A stretch of DNA of 64,000 nt, from assembly GCA_016647705.1 (NCBI GenBank), contig CM028334.1, positions 8,527,546 to 8,591,545 of the forward strand, written 5' to 3'. The translations under genes and the position numbers were made by a program. The notes under the pieces are model-generated. The model made no database searches. It was given only the letters and a program-made list of their open reading frames with translations, and had not been told where the DNA came from. This stretch comes from Eucommia ulmoides. Its lineage: Eukaryota > Streptophyta > Magnoliopsida > Garryales > Eucommiaceae. Of this stretch, positions 1 to 12,544 are shown piece after piece (position 1 is the first letter of the stretch; every line of letters begins with the position of its first letter).

Positions 1-1895
1 TTATTATTCGGTAAATTTCATTCCGTTAAAAATTACTACATAAAATTTAGTAATACGAACGGTCCCAAATTTATTAGTCCGGTTAAAACATTTCGATGTT
101 AGAATTTAATTTAATAAACTAAAATAAATTTAACGAAAAATGTTACCCGTTCCGGATCGTTCACAGGCCGCTAGATGGATTTTGGATTTTTTTGGGGTTG
201 TTTGTGTAATTTTTTTTCTTTTTTTTTCTTCCTTTATTTTCCCTACTTCTTCTTCCCGTTTCTGCATCAGGTTCCATCTCGCTTCAATCGCCGACGAAGA
301 GATCTCGCCACCGATTAAATCTCGCCGCCCCACCATCTCTCTCTCTCTCCGACAACTTTCCGTCGGCTATCAACACATACACCCCCACAGCAGCAGAATA
401 GAGCACCCACACACATGTACATCGTCGGATGAACGGGACACACACGCACACTCGCTGGAGGGACAACGGCGATTACACCTACACCTATGCAATATTGACG
501 ACATACCCCTACACACATTAGTTGCGACGACACACAGTCGATCCTCAACGACTGACGACCGACGACCGACGACCGAACAGAAACACTCACCGCCGGTACT
601 GAACGAACCTTCTCATCTTACTCTCTTTCCTGTTTCGTTTCAGCCACCCAACAACGACACACCCATAAGATCACTGAACACACACCTCACCGGACGACTG
701 CAACGATGACCTCCACCGTTACCTTCCCCCGAATGACGGCGGCACACACACAACTACACACACACCCCATCGGACAAAAACAGAGCACACACTGGTCACA
801 TACACATCAAAACACACACATACCGTAGCACACAAACAATGGCAACGAACAGCGACGATCCCACATTCCGACGACGATAAACGAAAAATAGGACGCACAC
901 AGAGAACACATCACCACACACCCACCTGACCGTCAGAACACATACATGCACAATACCAACCAGAACGCCCACACACGATTGCACACCCACACACATTCTG
1001 CCTGCAAATCACACAACCATACATGCATCACACATGCATGCTCATACACAACACACACACACACCCAATTGACCAGAATAGAGTATTCACATATACACTT
1101 ACCAACAGTCACCGTCGATAACCCAATTTCGCCGGCCGACCTTGATTTGTCTTGCTTCAGCTGGCACGGGAATCCCCCACACACCGAAAAATACCCACTA
1201 TCGCCGTCTGCAACCACTGCCGACGATCACCAAGAATGATCCACCATTCCTATCTTTAAATTCCACTATTGTTCCTCTCTCTCTAGCCAGACTACCAAGC
1301 CTTCAACATCGGCAATCAACCCCCATGCACCTCCGACTCCCTCTCCGGCGATCGCTCCTTGACCCCAACTCCGGCCTACTCTCTCTTTTTCTCTCTAGAT
1401 TTTTCTTTGATTTCAGATTTGATTTTTAGATTTTTGTTGATCTCTACATGTATGATCATGTATATATATGCATGTAAGTAGTGGATCAACCTATTTTCTC
1501 TTCAAGCCACGTCGCCCACTATTCCTTTCTCTCTGATTCTGGCCTCCGGTTCAACGCTCGACACCCACAAACATAGATGTATATATGTATATATATTTAA
1601 AAAAAAAATCTTTTATTTAATTGCTCTTTTCTCCCCCAACTTCCTTAAAGTCTTCTTTTGAGTTCAATTTGTCATTTATAAGTTTCTTAAATTGCAATTT
1701 AATCCCTAACAGTTAAACTTTTATAAATTGAATGACAATTTGGATCCTAAGTTTAGAACAATATTTTTAAATTTGCAATTTGACCCCTAAACCTTTTAAT
1801 TTGAATTTTTAATTAACACCATTTTACCCCGTATTTTCCCACATACTCTAAAATACAACTATTAATGACGTATATGCTACGATTGGAGTCTTACA
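1..1895 (-). mobile_element. LTR of a Ty3-type element (family T, copy 1), cut by the window edge
   Basis: This non-coding stretch matches 41575-43118 over most of its length: the same AT-rich block with 'aatttaatttaataa', then 'gatggattttg', a 'ggttgtttgtgtaat' block, pyrimidine tracts, long CA/GT-rich DNA and an AT-rich tail. Read on the - strand it begins TGTAAGACTCC at 1895, the usual start of a plant LTR. The other end lies outside the window. Open frames inside it are low-complexity CA/CT repeats and I do not regard them as genes. It abuts the gag-protease region of the gypsy element to its right, so it probably inserted there. Confidence 0.6.
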
Positions 1896-3668
1896 TGAAG
1901 ATATCCTCGAGATATTCAAGTAGGTAAAAATCGATCTTCCATTCTTGGATGCTATCAAATAGATCCCCGAATATGCAAAATTCCTAAAGGATCTTTATAC
2001 GCGAAAAAAAAAAAGTCTAGAACATATGTGTCGAAAAAGGTCTTACTAACACAGCATGTGAGTTCTATCTTAGGATGTGAAATTTGACCAAAATTTAAAG
2101 ACCCGGGAGTCCCTACCATTTCATGTGTGATAGGGGGTTGTTGCCATTTTCCGTATACGAGCGTCTAGGTTTGGGGGATTTAAAGCCAACATCAGTGACA
2201 CTCCAGTTAGCTTATAGGTCAATCCGGAATCCAAGAGGGATAATTGAAGATGTATTAGTAAAGGTAGAAATTTTTTTCAATCCTGTGGATTTCATAGTCT
2301 TAGACATGGAACTGGTTCCCAACCCAGGTCGTCAATTCCAAGTCATTTTGTGACGTCCCTTCCTCACCACTGCCAATGCTTGCATTGACTGTCGGTTGGG
2401 CATTATGGATGCCTCATTTGGAAATATGAAGATGTGACTCAATGCCTTTAATTCAATTAATCAATCTCTAGATGAAAACGCATCAGAGTATTTTTGGGCT
2501 GATCAAATTGATGAGTTAGTAAAAGAGTCTTTACCTTCTATGTTATCTAGGGAATTTCTTGCGAGAACCGAAATGTATATGGAAGATGGGGAATTGGAAA
2601 CTGAGAAGCCAAGTGAAAGAGTCCATGGGTTACTAGGAATATCATGCAATGAGACTCCTTGGTTTAGAAAACCTAAGCCATTACCACCGATGGCGGGTGC
2701 CCTTTTGAAGCCATCCATTGAGTCCCCTCTACTAGAGTTGAAACCTCTCCCGAATTTACTCAAGTATGCATTACTTGGCCATAATGATACACTACCTGAT
2801 ATTATCTTAGCCGAACTCACAAGAGAGAAAGAGAAGAAGTTGATTGATGTCCTTTAATGCTTTAAGAAGGCCATAGGAGGGGGTGTCGTAAATTTGAGGG
2901 GAATTAATCATTTGGTGTGTATGCATAAAATCCACCTCGAGGATGATGCAAAACCGATGAGGGAGTTTCATAGAAAATTGAATCCTAACATAAGAGATGT
3001 GGTAAAGAAGGAAGTCCATAAGCTATTGGATGCGGGTATTATTTACCCTATCTCTGATAGCAAATTCAGGTACTTCCGAAGAAGTCGGGAATCACAATGG
3101 TGAAAGATTTTAGGGGAAACTGAGTCCCCACTAGAGAAACGACTAGGTGGCAAGTTTGTATAGACTATCGGAAGCTCAACACCATGATAAGGAATTATCA
3201 TTTTCCGTTGCCATACATCGATTAGATTATTGAAAAGCTATCGGGTTTTCCTGACTATTGTTTCCTTGATGGATACTCGGGATATAACCAAGTCCCAGTG
3301 TTTCTAGAAGATAAAAAAAAGACTACATTCATATGTCCATTCGTCACCTTTGCATACAGAAGGATGCCATTTGGATTGTCTATTGTGCCGGTGAACTTTC
3401 TAGAGATGCATAATTGCAATTTTCTCCGGCATGGTTGATAACTTACTAGAAGTCTTTATGGACGACTTTTCGATTTTTGGGACATCATTTGAAGGATGTC
3501 TTGACAACCTTGAGAAGGTCCTAGCGAGGTGCGAGGAAACAAATTTGGTGTTGAGTTAGGAAAATAGTTACTTCATGTTTCGACAAGGTATTGTATTGGG
3601 GTATGTTGTTTCAGAGCAGGGAATTGAGGTAGATCGAACTAAGGTTTTCATCGCAAATTTGCCGAGGC
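1896..3668 (+). pseudogene. Ty3/gypsy Athila/Tat-type gag-protease-reverse transcriptase, 5' part
   Basis: This is decayed polyprotein coding sequence of the Athila/Tat branch. In order, read across several frames: the end of gag ('LDAIKQIPEYAKFLKDLY', 'KFKDPGVPTISCVIG'), protease-linked sequence ('PFSVYERLGLGDLKPTSV', 'PVDFIVLDMELVPNP'), a linker ('LKYALLGHNDTLPDII'), and reverse transcriptase ('LLDAGIIYPISDSKF', 'WQVCIDYRKLN', 'CFLDGYSGYNQVP', 'FAYRRMPFGL', and the catalytic-type 'VFMDDFSIFG' near 3460). Stops and frameshifts are frequent. The segment that should carry the protease DLGAS active site is missing at about 2130. The frame continues at 5520 after an inserted LTR, so the two blocks belong to one element. 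It cannot encode active protein. Confidence 0.85.
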
Positions 3669-5519
3669 CGGGCATGGCATCGACTTGATATTACTTGACC
3701 GACTTTGAAACTCGAAAATACACGTCTCCCAAATATCCATAACAAAACTATAAAAACTGATTTTTTTACGGTTCACACCTGTCCCGCCAATCTTCCAAAA
3801 ATGACATCTCTTTCTGACTCTATCTAGTGCCAGTAGTGGACTCGTCTCTAGCTGTAATACCTAGGACCAAATATTTTATCGGTATATTGTCTTCATAATA
3901 TGAAAACAATTTATGAATCAAGTATAATTATCGAATACCACTTCTCAAAACATAATATAAAGATAACAGCACACTGAGCAGAAATAAAATTTCATAGCTA
4001 TCAACACAATAAAATAAATACATTTAAATTAACCAATCAAATTATTTTGATATATAAAAAAATATCGCACACATATTTCCCTACTAGCCATAAGATCGTT
4101 TCACCTCACAATTGGGAGTTATAACGGTACCGTAATCTGTACAACTATGCAATCTGAGGTTGTCATCAGTGTCAGAGCTATTTAATATCTCCAATGGTAG
4201 AATCCAACATGTGGTATAAACTACCATATCATAATGATAATCATCATCGTCAACAACAACAAGAAATATCAACCACCTGCAACACTTTCCCTCTTATCAG
4301 GTCATAATAGAACGTTCTACATGACATAACCTCATATTAGGACCAACAACATCCCGTTGACATACCTTACTATCAGGATCACACTATGGCATAGTCGGAT
4401 AATAATAAAAGTCACTTTCCACATTCAATATTTACTTGATCCACGTAACATTATGAAAGCGTCCATTTTATTAAATCTTTTTTTTTTTCACAATTTAATA
4501 CGAAAAATGTAATTTGAAAATTTACATAAAAGACAGTACATTCACCTCGATTTTTGCACTACTAAATATACTACTGTCATAATGCAGACGTGGTCACCGT
4601 TGCTTGTGAATCTAACAATGACATGGCCTAAATTAAGAATTTATTTAAATAAATCTAATATGAGATGCAATGCATGAAATACGCGATACTAAAACGTAAT
4701 TTTTCCTATTCTCAAATTTATTTAATTATACGAAATTTATTAAAATTAAACGTTCTATTTTCTCAACTCAAAATTAATTACATAATTAATCTATTATAGT
4801 TACATTTATAATTTATAATTTAACTATAGAGAAAAATATTAACTAACTATTAAGAATATTACTAGTCGAATAACTACTAAAAGTACAATTCTAATCAAAT
4901 TTACGATTTTTACTTTAAAGTGAATTCTTTACAAAATAGATATATGTACATGAATATAAACCCATTACGTTTTCATAATCCATATACATATCTATCTATC
5001 TATCTATCTATATATATATAAAGCAAACTAGGAAGATAGAAATTTACCAAGAGAGAGAGAGAGAGCACAAGCGGTGATAACTTGGTGCAAATGAGAATAA
5101 AAAAAAATAAGTATATGTATATTGAGAATTTACACCTCCTAAAGTGATCACTTTCAAATTTTTTTATTATTTTTTTGGTTTTGTTTTGGTTTCATGGCAT
5201 ATTCACTAATGGCCACATGTTTTATTATATTTTTCTTTTCCCAATTAATCTTGACAATGGATAGGAATAGGACTACTTTTTTTTTTTTTTTTTAATTACA
5301 TTTATAATCCAAGATTATTAATTACACATATAACCCCAAGACAATATCATAAATACTTATTCAATTCTAAAACTCTTAAGAATAAATTCTTAAATTTTAA
5401 ATCCCTAAAACTTTTTTAAAAATCAAAATCAAAATTATGTACATTCGAAATATACAAACTCTCAAAATTATTTTCAAAAATGCAAATAAAAATATGTACA
5501 TTCGAAATTGAGTCTTACA
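3669..5519 (-). mobile_element. LTR of family T nested in the gypsy reverse transcriptase (copy 3)
   Basis: This 1.85-kb insert splits the gypsy coding sequence between '...ANLPRP' and 'TTVKQIRSFLAHVSFY', which are adjacent in intact elements. On the - strand it begins TGTAAGACTC at 5519. At the opposite end it shares with the 40136-43118 LTR the blocks 'gcatgg(c/a)...tcgac(t/g)tgatat(t/c)acttgac', 'gtattgtcttc', 'gggagtt(at/gc)aacggtaccgta' and 'cagtaca(t/c)tcacct'. About 30 bp of the LTR tip seems lost and I see no clean target duplication. It lacks the long CA-rich segment of the other two copies. It holds TATC/TATA and GA microsatellites at 4995-5065 and no gene. Confidence 0.6.
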
Positions 5520-7341
5520 ACAACGGTGAAGCAAATTCGATCTTTCTTAGCTCATGTGAGCTTCTACCGATACTTCATCAAGGAGTTCAACAAGATTGCA
5601 CATCCCCTTTGCAATCTGATTGTTCTAGATGTGCCTTTTGTTTCGATGAGTCACACTGAGAGGCATTTGAGACACTTAAGGCAAACTTGATCTCCGCTCC
5701 CATCATTCAACCCCTAGACTACTTTCGACCCTTCGACATTATATGTGATGCCTCCGACTATGCTGTCGGTACCATTTTAGAACAGAGAGTGGACAAGGTA
5801 CCTCATGTGATATATTATGCAAGTAAAACACTTGTGGATGCACAGGTGAATTACATTACCACCGAAAAAAAGATGTTGGCTGTGGTTTTTGTGTTGGATA
5901 AATTTCGATCTTATATCCTAGGATAAAAAATTATCATATTTTCCGATCATGCAGCTCTGAGGTACTTATTGTTGAAGAAAGAGTCAAAATCTCAGTTGAT
6001 TAGATGGATTCTCTTACTCCAAGAATTTGATATTGAGATTAAAGATAAGAAATAAGTAAAGAATGTTGTGGCCGACCACCTATATCGAGTGTTTCTCTGT
6101 GAGAGTAAGGAAAAAGAGGCCATTGGGGATTCATTCCCCGATGAGCAGCTTTTATCTATGACTTAGATGTCCCCACCTTGGTTTGCACACATTGCAAACT
6201 ATATCGCGATAAATAAAATTCCTTCATAGTGAACGAAACAAGATAAATACCGATTCTTTTCACAGGTCAAACTTTTTTACTGGGAGGATTCTCACTTATT
6301 CAAGAATTGTGCGGGCCAAGTAATAAGGAGATGTAAGGGACATTTTGAGAGAAAATGGACGGCAACAAAAATGCTGCAATGTAGGTTTTAATGTCCATCC
6401 TTGTTCAAAGATGCTCACCTATTCTTCTAGTCTTGTGATCAGTGTCAGTGCACAAATCAATATCCCATCGAGATATGATACCCCTTCAGCCTATCTTGGT
6501 AGTTGAGTTTTTTTTATGTGTAGGGCATCGATTTCATAGGACCATTCCCAACATTCTTTGGTTAACGAATATATCTTATTAGCAGTAGACTATGTGCCAA
6601 AGTAGGTTGAGGCCATAGCTACTAGGACTAATGACCATAGGGTGGTGCTCATCTTTTTGAGAAAATATAGTTTTAGTAGGCTTGGGATGCCTTGGGCGAT
6701 CATTAGTTATTAGGGATCATTTTTTTGCATAGGCCATTTGAGGCATTGGTACGAAAGTACTCTGCGACAGACAAAGTGGCCACAATTTATCATCCTCAAA
6801 CTAATGGTCAAGCATAGGTGTCTAATAGGGAGGTAAAATAGATATTAGAGAAAACGGTACGTTGCGACATAAGGATTGGTCGGAGAGCTTGATTGATGCA
6901 TTATGGGCGTATCGTACAACTTATAAAACTTCTATTGGTATGTCACCTTATCGATTGGTGTATGGGAAGGTGTGTCATTTACCTATCGAGCTAGAGCATC
7001 ATGCTTATTTGGCTACGAGAGTGTTGAATTTTAAGTTAAAACGAGTAGGGGATGAACGTAAGCTTCAACTCTTAGAGTTGAACGAGTTGCGCCATGAGGC
7101 CTTTGAGAATTCTAGAATTTATAATTAGAGGATGAGAGATTTTTACGATAATAACATTAATAGGAAGTCCTTTCATCATAATCAGAAGGTAAGGTTGTTC
7201 AACTCGAAGTTGAGACTTTTCCTAGGCAAACTTCGATCTAAGTAGGATGACCAATTTATGGTTGAAAGAGCATACCCCAGTAGAGCAGTGGATATCATCG
7301 ACTTGAGAGATGGCCAGAAACTTAAGGTTAACAACCAGGGT
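5520..7341 (+). pseudogene. Ty3/gypsy Athila/Tat-type RNase H and integrase, 3' part
   Basis: The polyprotein resumes after the inserted LTR: 'FLAHVSFYRYFIKEFNKIA', 'SAPIIQPLDYFRPFDIICD' and 'ASDYAVGTIL' (start of RNase H), 'VIYYASKTL', 'MLAVVFVLDKFRSYILG', '[17 protein letters not shown]', 'NVVADHL'. Integrase remnants follow, ending in the typical C-terminal part 'WSESLIDALWAYRTTYKTS', 'GMSPYRLVYGKVCHLP', 'LRHEAFENSRIYN'. Many in-frame TAG/TAA stops stand where family members have Trp or Gln (for example 'RSK*D' near 7240), which fits C-to-T or G-to-A decay. It is inactive. Confidence 0.85.
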
Positions 7342-8754
7342 TGAAGCTTATGGTAGGCTGTGAGGAGCAGGGCGTTATCGAGATGGTCAACTTGGTTGAT
7401 CCGATTTATTCATGATGCCCCATCACGTCCAGTTGAAGACATTAAACTTAACACTGAGTGGGTGACAACCCACTATTCTTTTAGATTTCTTATTTTCTTA
7501 CATTTTAGTTATTTTAGTTTTTACTTTTATATTGGATATGGTAAGTTTCCTTGAGTGTTGTGTCAGACAGGTTTATAAGCATTATACACCGATTCAATCA
7601 GGGTATGCAGTTTCATTATTTCAGGTTGTATCTCTCCTTACCAAATTAATTTCGTACTTTTCTCATTGAGGACAATGCAAGGTCCAGGTTTGAGGGGATA
7701 AATGCTTGTATTCCTTTTGATATTTTATTTCGCACTTAATTTTGTCAATATATCCATTGATTGCATGTATGTTGTGTAAAAACTTGAGTTTGCTGAATAG
7801 TCGTTGGAGTATAGCAGTGATTTTTTTAAAAAAAAATATTTCATTTTTTGACCGCTACATGTATGATAACTTTGTTTTATATTAAATTTAGTACATGAGC
7901 TGGTTTATTGAATTTTGATATGATAATAACCTATCCCTAGAGTTTTAAATAATAAAAATAATAAATAAATAAATAAGAATAAAATTAATAATAATAATAA
8001 TTCTGTCTTAATGATGAACTTTCGCTGAGTAATCGAACCTCTTGGCTCAATAAGTTTTGAATGTTCGGGTCAAAAGGGGGGAAGTGATTTATTAAGACGA
8101 TAAGTGGTTCATTAACTTCGAAGCCTAAGTTGTTTGAGTTATTAAGCCTAAAGGGTACCTTAACACCTAATGCCCCGAGCCAAATAGATTGGGATCATTG
8201 GCTCAATATTCGCTACACAAACATCTTTAAAAGCCCAGTGGGGTTAACATTATACATGTTACTTATTTAAAGAGAATTGTTCATTTTTATTTTTTTATGT
8301 ATATAATAAAAAGAAAAGTAGAGAAAATTTTATTTTTGGGGGAAAAGTTGTTTGATTGTTTAAAACAAGTTAACTAGCTTCTTCTACTAAATTCATTATA
8401 AATAAGAGTCGTATGTATGTTGTGGGTGTAAAAATGAATATTACTAAGAATCACGTGCTATGAGATCGATGACTATTTCAGTAACTTGTGTATGATGTTG
8501 ACTTGATATGTTAGTATAGGACATGAATGATAAATCTTTTGTGAGAAATCAAATTCACAATAAGGAACTTGAGATGTTTGTGGGTAATATCACTGTAAAC
8601 CTTCACGAGACTATACTCATCCACTAGGGGTGACCTAGGGGTTTAAAAGCTCGTTGCATCTGCTAAATGCCATTGTGTTCCCTACGAAAGTGGTATTTTA
8701 TTTCATTTTTATATTTAGTTTTGCTCGAGGGCTAGCAAAATTTAGGTTTGAGGA
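7342..8754 (+). mobile_element. Non-coding internal region of the gypsy element, ending in a polypurine tract
   Basis: This 1.4-kb spacer lies between integrase and the 3' LTR. It has no sustained reading frame. Two purine-rich signals are present: 'tgaggacaatgcaagg...tttgagggg' at 7667-7700, and 'aggtttgagga' at 8744-8754 directly before the TGTGAT that opens the LTR. The second is the likely polypurine tract. AT-rich simple repeats occur at 7950-8000. Confidence 0.5.
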
Positions 8755-10109
8755 TGTGATCGTACCACATTTTGTGCGATCTATTACCACTAAATTTAAA
8801 TTTGTTATTCGTTTGATTAGATTAACATATTATAAATTAAATTATTTTATTTCTTTTTATAGGTTTTTGAAAATGGAGCAAAACGGATAAGAAACGAGCA
8901 AACCACAACGAACTGAACAAAACTGGAGTGCATGGCTCAAGGAGCCGCTAAAGTGGCTCAGGAAACCGCCTAGCCAGGCGGCTCCTGAAGCTGTGCATTG
9001 CGTGGCTCGAGAAGCCGTCCAGCCATGCAACTTTCTTAGGCTTCCAAATTTGGCTTCGTGGCTTCTCCCAATTGAGCCGCAGGCTCCTCAGCTCAGCTAA
9101 GGTGACTTGGTTTTTGTGCATAGAAGTTGTTAACAAATTTTAGCCATCTTGCTTCCCATTTCCCAAGGGTTGTTGGGATATTTTTTTCCCAACAACTCTT
9201 GAACCCTTGAGATAAATAGAGAGAATTTGTAATCGTAAGGGAGATGAATTTTATAAAAAAATAAATTACAATTTTATTCCCAAAGTTTTCTCGTATTTTT
9301 CATTTTGGCACCATACTTTTACAATTCTTAGAGGAAAGCTCGGGTTGAAAATACAGAAAGAAAAATGGTAGTTCCTAGGATTTCATCCGAGAAAACGTCA
9401 TTTCACGTATCAATGAATGACTAATTTCCTCCAACCAAATTAGAATTGTGGTGAGGTAATTTGAATTTATGTAATGCTGTGTTTTTAATTTAATTTTGGA
9501 TTTGAGTAAACTATTGTATGATATGTATGATTGTTCTTCATTATTATCATGTGATTGCTTTTATACTAAAATATTCTTGTAGATATTTTAGTTTTAGATT
9601 CAATTACTTCTAAAAATATTAAATCTAGTACTTGTGGTCTAAATTTAATAATCATTCAATTGTAATTTTGGGGGATTGATTATTGTATTAGATGATTTAT
9701 GCCTAAATTTTAATTCACCGTCGGTTAGTGTAATGTAGGGATTAAATACTAAATATAAATCATGCCGATTAAATAATCAATTTGATTTTTCTGAGTAGTT
9801 TCAACTTGTAGTTAAGAATACTTGTTTTCTCAAATTCGCGATAAAGATAAAATATAAGTGAAAACATAAATTCCAAATCATGGATCTATAATTCCTAATC
9901 AAATCTCCATTTGTTCATAGATTTATTATTTACTTTTCTTGTATTAAAAATAAAAAATCACAAAATTATCAAAATCCATTTCTGTTAAAGAAAGAAAAAT
10001 AATTAGACATTGATAATTACACGCTAATCATTGTGGTTCGATACCCTTACTTAAACACGCTATATTATGATATTTTGCACTTAATTAGGATATGTAATTT
10101 GAGCGATCA
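8755..10109 (+). mobile_element. 3' LTR of the Athila/Tat-type gypsy element
   Basis: The LTR starts TGTGATCG directly after the purine tract and probably ends at a CA near 10109. It includes a GC-richer island (about 8930-9100) of repeated 'ggctc/gagcc' and 'ccgcctagccaggcgg' stem-like words. Near its end is 'gtggttcgataccctta', typical of the 3' part of Tat-type LTRs. The 5' partner LTR is not in the window, so the right boundary is inferred and no target duplication can be checked. Confidence 0.5.
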
Positions 10110-10129
10110 GCTACTAATGAATCAAGAAC

Positions 10130-11540
10130 TATGACCTTCGAACCACGAACATCCACGAAACCAATGAATTTGGCTGACATTCAATTAAAATTAATAACAC
10201 AATTGTTCATAAAACTTACAAGATACAGGTTATTATATTCATACCATCTCACAAGTAGTAAAATTGTCAGTGTAACGCTTGGGTCCCATCCAAGCCTTTG
10301 CCATCTCTTTGATATTCTTCGTATTTGCTAGTATTTTTATCTATAAAGTAAAAATTACAAAAATAAAAAATAAAAATAAGCAAGCCATATATACATATAA
10401 AAATTCATCCATTTTCTAGCACTCACGAGATTGAAATCGTACAGATTGAAATCGTACAGAACTTCACGAGATTATAGAACGAAACCCCATTGTTACTTAT
10501 ACAATGGAAGCATATATGATTGTCATTCTTTTCAAATAAGGATAAAGTAACATGTCGTTATTCAATTTCGGGTAAAAAACGAACTTTCTCATAATTTCTT
10601 CCCCACAACTCAGTGGGTTCACTAAATTAACCTTGATACTTATAGCATACTACATAAATAACGTAAAACTTATTAATTTACTTCATTTGTTTTGAGCGTA
10701 GAGAAATATAATGAAAAAAATAAATAAAGATCATCAAAGCACATTACTCACCAAAGACCTGGTCTCCTTTTAAACAGGCACGTATTTATTATTCTCCGAC
10801 TCCTCTACATGTGTTTTCATCTTGGGCACCAACTTCTTTGGCTACTTTTCGCCATTGTCGGACTCCACTATTTGTAAGGAGAGTACCACATCGGGCATAT
10901 CTTCTTTCTTTAAGAGCTCATGGGCTTACTTTTGAATTTTTATCTCAACTGAGTTGCTTCTCTTATCAACTTCCACATAGATCACCGCTTTTCGGCTCAC
11001 CCATATCTCGATCACCTTCAAGGTTCTTCCATCTAATATCTTTTTTCCATTTCTCAGATGAAGCTAGATAGTGAGATATCGCATCCTTTACGATATTCGT
11101 TGACATCACGTTGAACCAGTGACCCTATCACAACCAGCGGCCTATGGAGCTCGCCCATTATGAAGTCCTTAAATCCAATCATCAAACCTTTCAACTTGCA
11201 AACATATTTTCACAGTCCGGTTATCTCACCCCGAATTGCCTTCAACTCCGATTCACATATTTCCATCTTGTTTTTCTAGCACTTGAACATCACCCTCTCC
11301 AACCTCTTCTTCCATATTTTGTTTACTCTTTTTTTACGTGTTCCAATTGTTTGCTAGTTCCTCCATATTTTGTGGCTAGACAATCGGTGCGAGAAAGATC
11401 TAAACCAAATAAAAACAGAATACAAATAACAATTACCAAAACTTGGAACAAAAACAAATGAATGGGAAAAAAAATGAAGAATATGAAATAAAGTACTTCC
11501 TCTTTCTCGAACGCTTATAATTCTTTAAGATGATCTATTT

Positions 11541-11577
<37 letters not shown>

Positions 11578-12420
11578 CTTATCCTCTCCCCAAGTGCTTA
11601 ACCAGAGATATTCCCTATTATCTTGGGGATGATCAATAGCATCTCCAGCAGGCATAAAATGGTCAAAGTAAAAAACAAAATTATGTAAAAAATGAAGAAA
11701 AATATTAATTGGATGTGAGATTAACAAGCAAGATATAATATGTAAATTCTACTCCAATATCACTTACCATCAACAGGAATAGGCATTCGCATATCTCATG
11801 TTGATCACCTTTTAGACGCTTCTTCAAACCCGTACAAAGAAAATGGAGAGTGAAGCTTGCCCAATTCCTATTAGCTTTGTGTCCAAGGGTTTCAAGGAAT
11901 GCAAGTAGGAGTGGCTCAATAATGTCCTACTTGTTGGACACAAGAAGCACCCAATTACAAATAACAAAAACTTTACCCGAAATTCTACCCCAGCCGATTC
12001 CATGTCACATATTTCTTGCTTAATGGCCTTAAGTGAAATCGATATGCCTTCTAACTTAGGTATTCCCTAGAATTCTTTAGTTTCATTACCCATACCTTCT
12101 TTCTTGATGATACGTCCCGTATAACTTATTCCAATGTTGTGGTGCACATCTTTGGAAGAATTTTCATTCTCTTACCATCAGCATCAAAAAAGCAAGACGC
12201 AGAATCAAATCTTTTGACTAACCATTGCAATAACTTCAATGGTAATGTCTTAAATCTTAAGTCTAGGAGACCTCTAAATCCATTTTCATGGATGGCTACT
12301 TTTTGCAGTTCAGTCAAAGACCCTATTACATCCATTATGGGTCTTAGAGCTAGTCTGGTCCCAGTGGGAGGATTCAAAGACAAACAATTCAAAATTTTAG
12401 AAATATCGTATATTTATTAA
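10130..12420 (-). pseudogene. Fragments of a plant mobile gene of the Ulp1-protease-associated (Kaonashi MULE) type
   Basis: Read on the - strand from 12392, the pieces are 'ELQKVAIHENGFRGLLDLR', 'LPLKLLQWLVKRFDSASC', 'FFDADGKRMKILPKDVH' (one frame change), 'FRVKFLLFVIGCFLCPTS' and 'NWASFTLHFLCTGLKKRLK' (about 11840-12000). This is the order seen in the N-terminal region of large plant proteins that precede a Ulp1-like cysteine protease domain and are carried by Mutator-like elements. Farther left are a short coiled-coil-like piece 'ESELKAIRGEITGL' (about 11230) and unassigned fragments to about 10250, including 'KEMAKAWMGPKRYTDNF'. I do not see a protease active site or terminal inverted repeats. 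Stops and frameshifts are frequent. The assignment rests on remembered family patterns only. Confidence 0.45.
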
Positions 12421-12544
12421 TTATTCCACAAGTAACACTAGATATAACTAAATTAATAACTTTCAAAAGCAAATGTAACTACGGTGCATATATTTTTTAT
12501 TCCAAGTCTATATAGATTATATTGCATGTCTACCCATTTTTAAC

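Noticed and set aside
140-709. A 189-codon open frame on the + strand
   Set aside because: It runs through CA/CT-rich low-complexity LTR DNA, its homologous copy at 41575-43118 does not keep the frame, and it has no recognisable domain.
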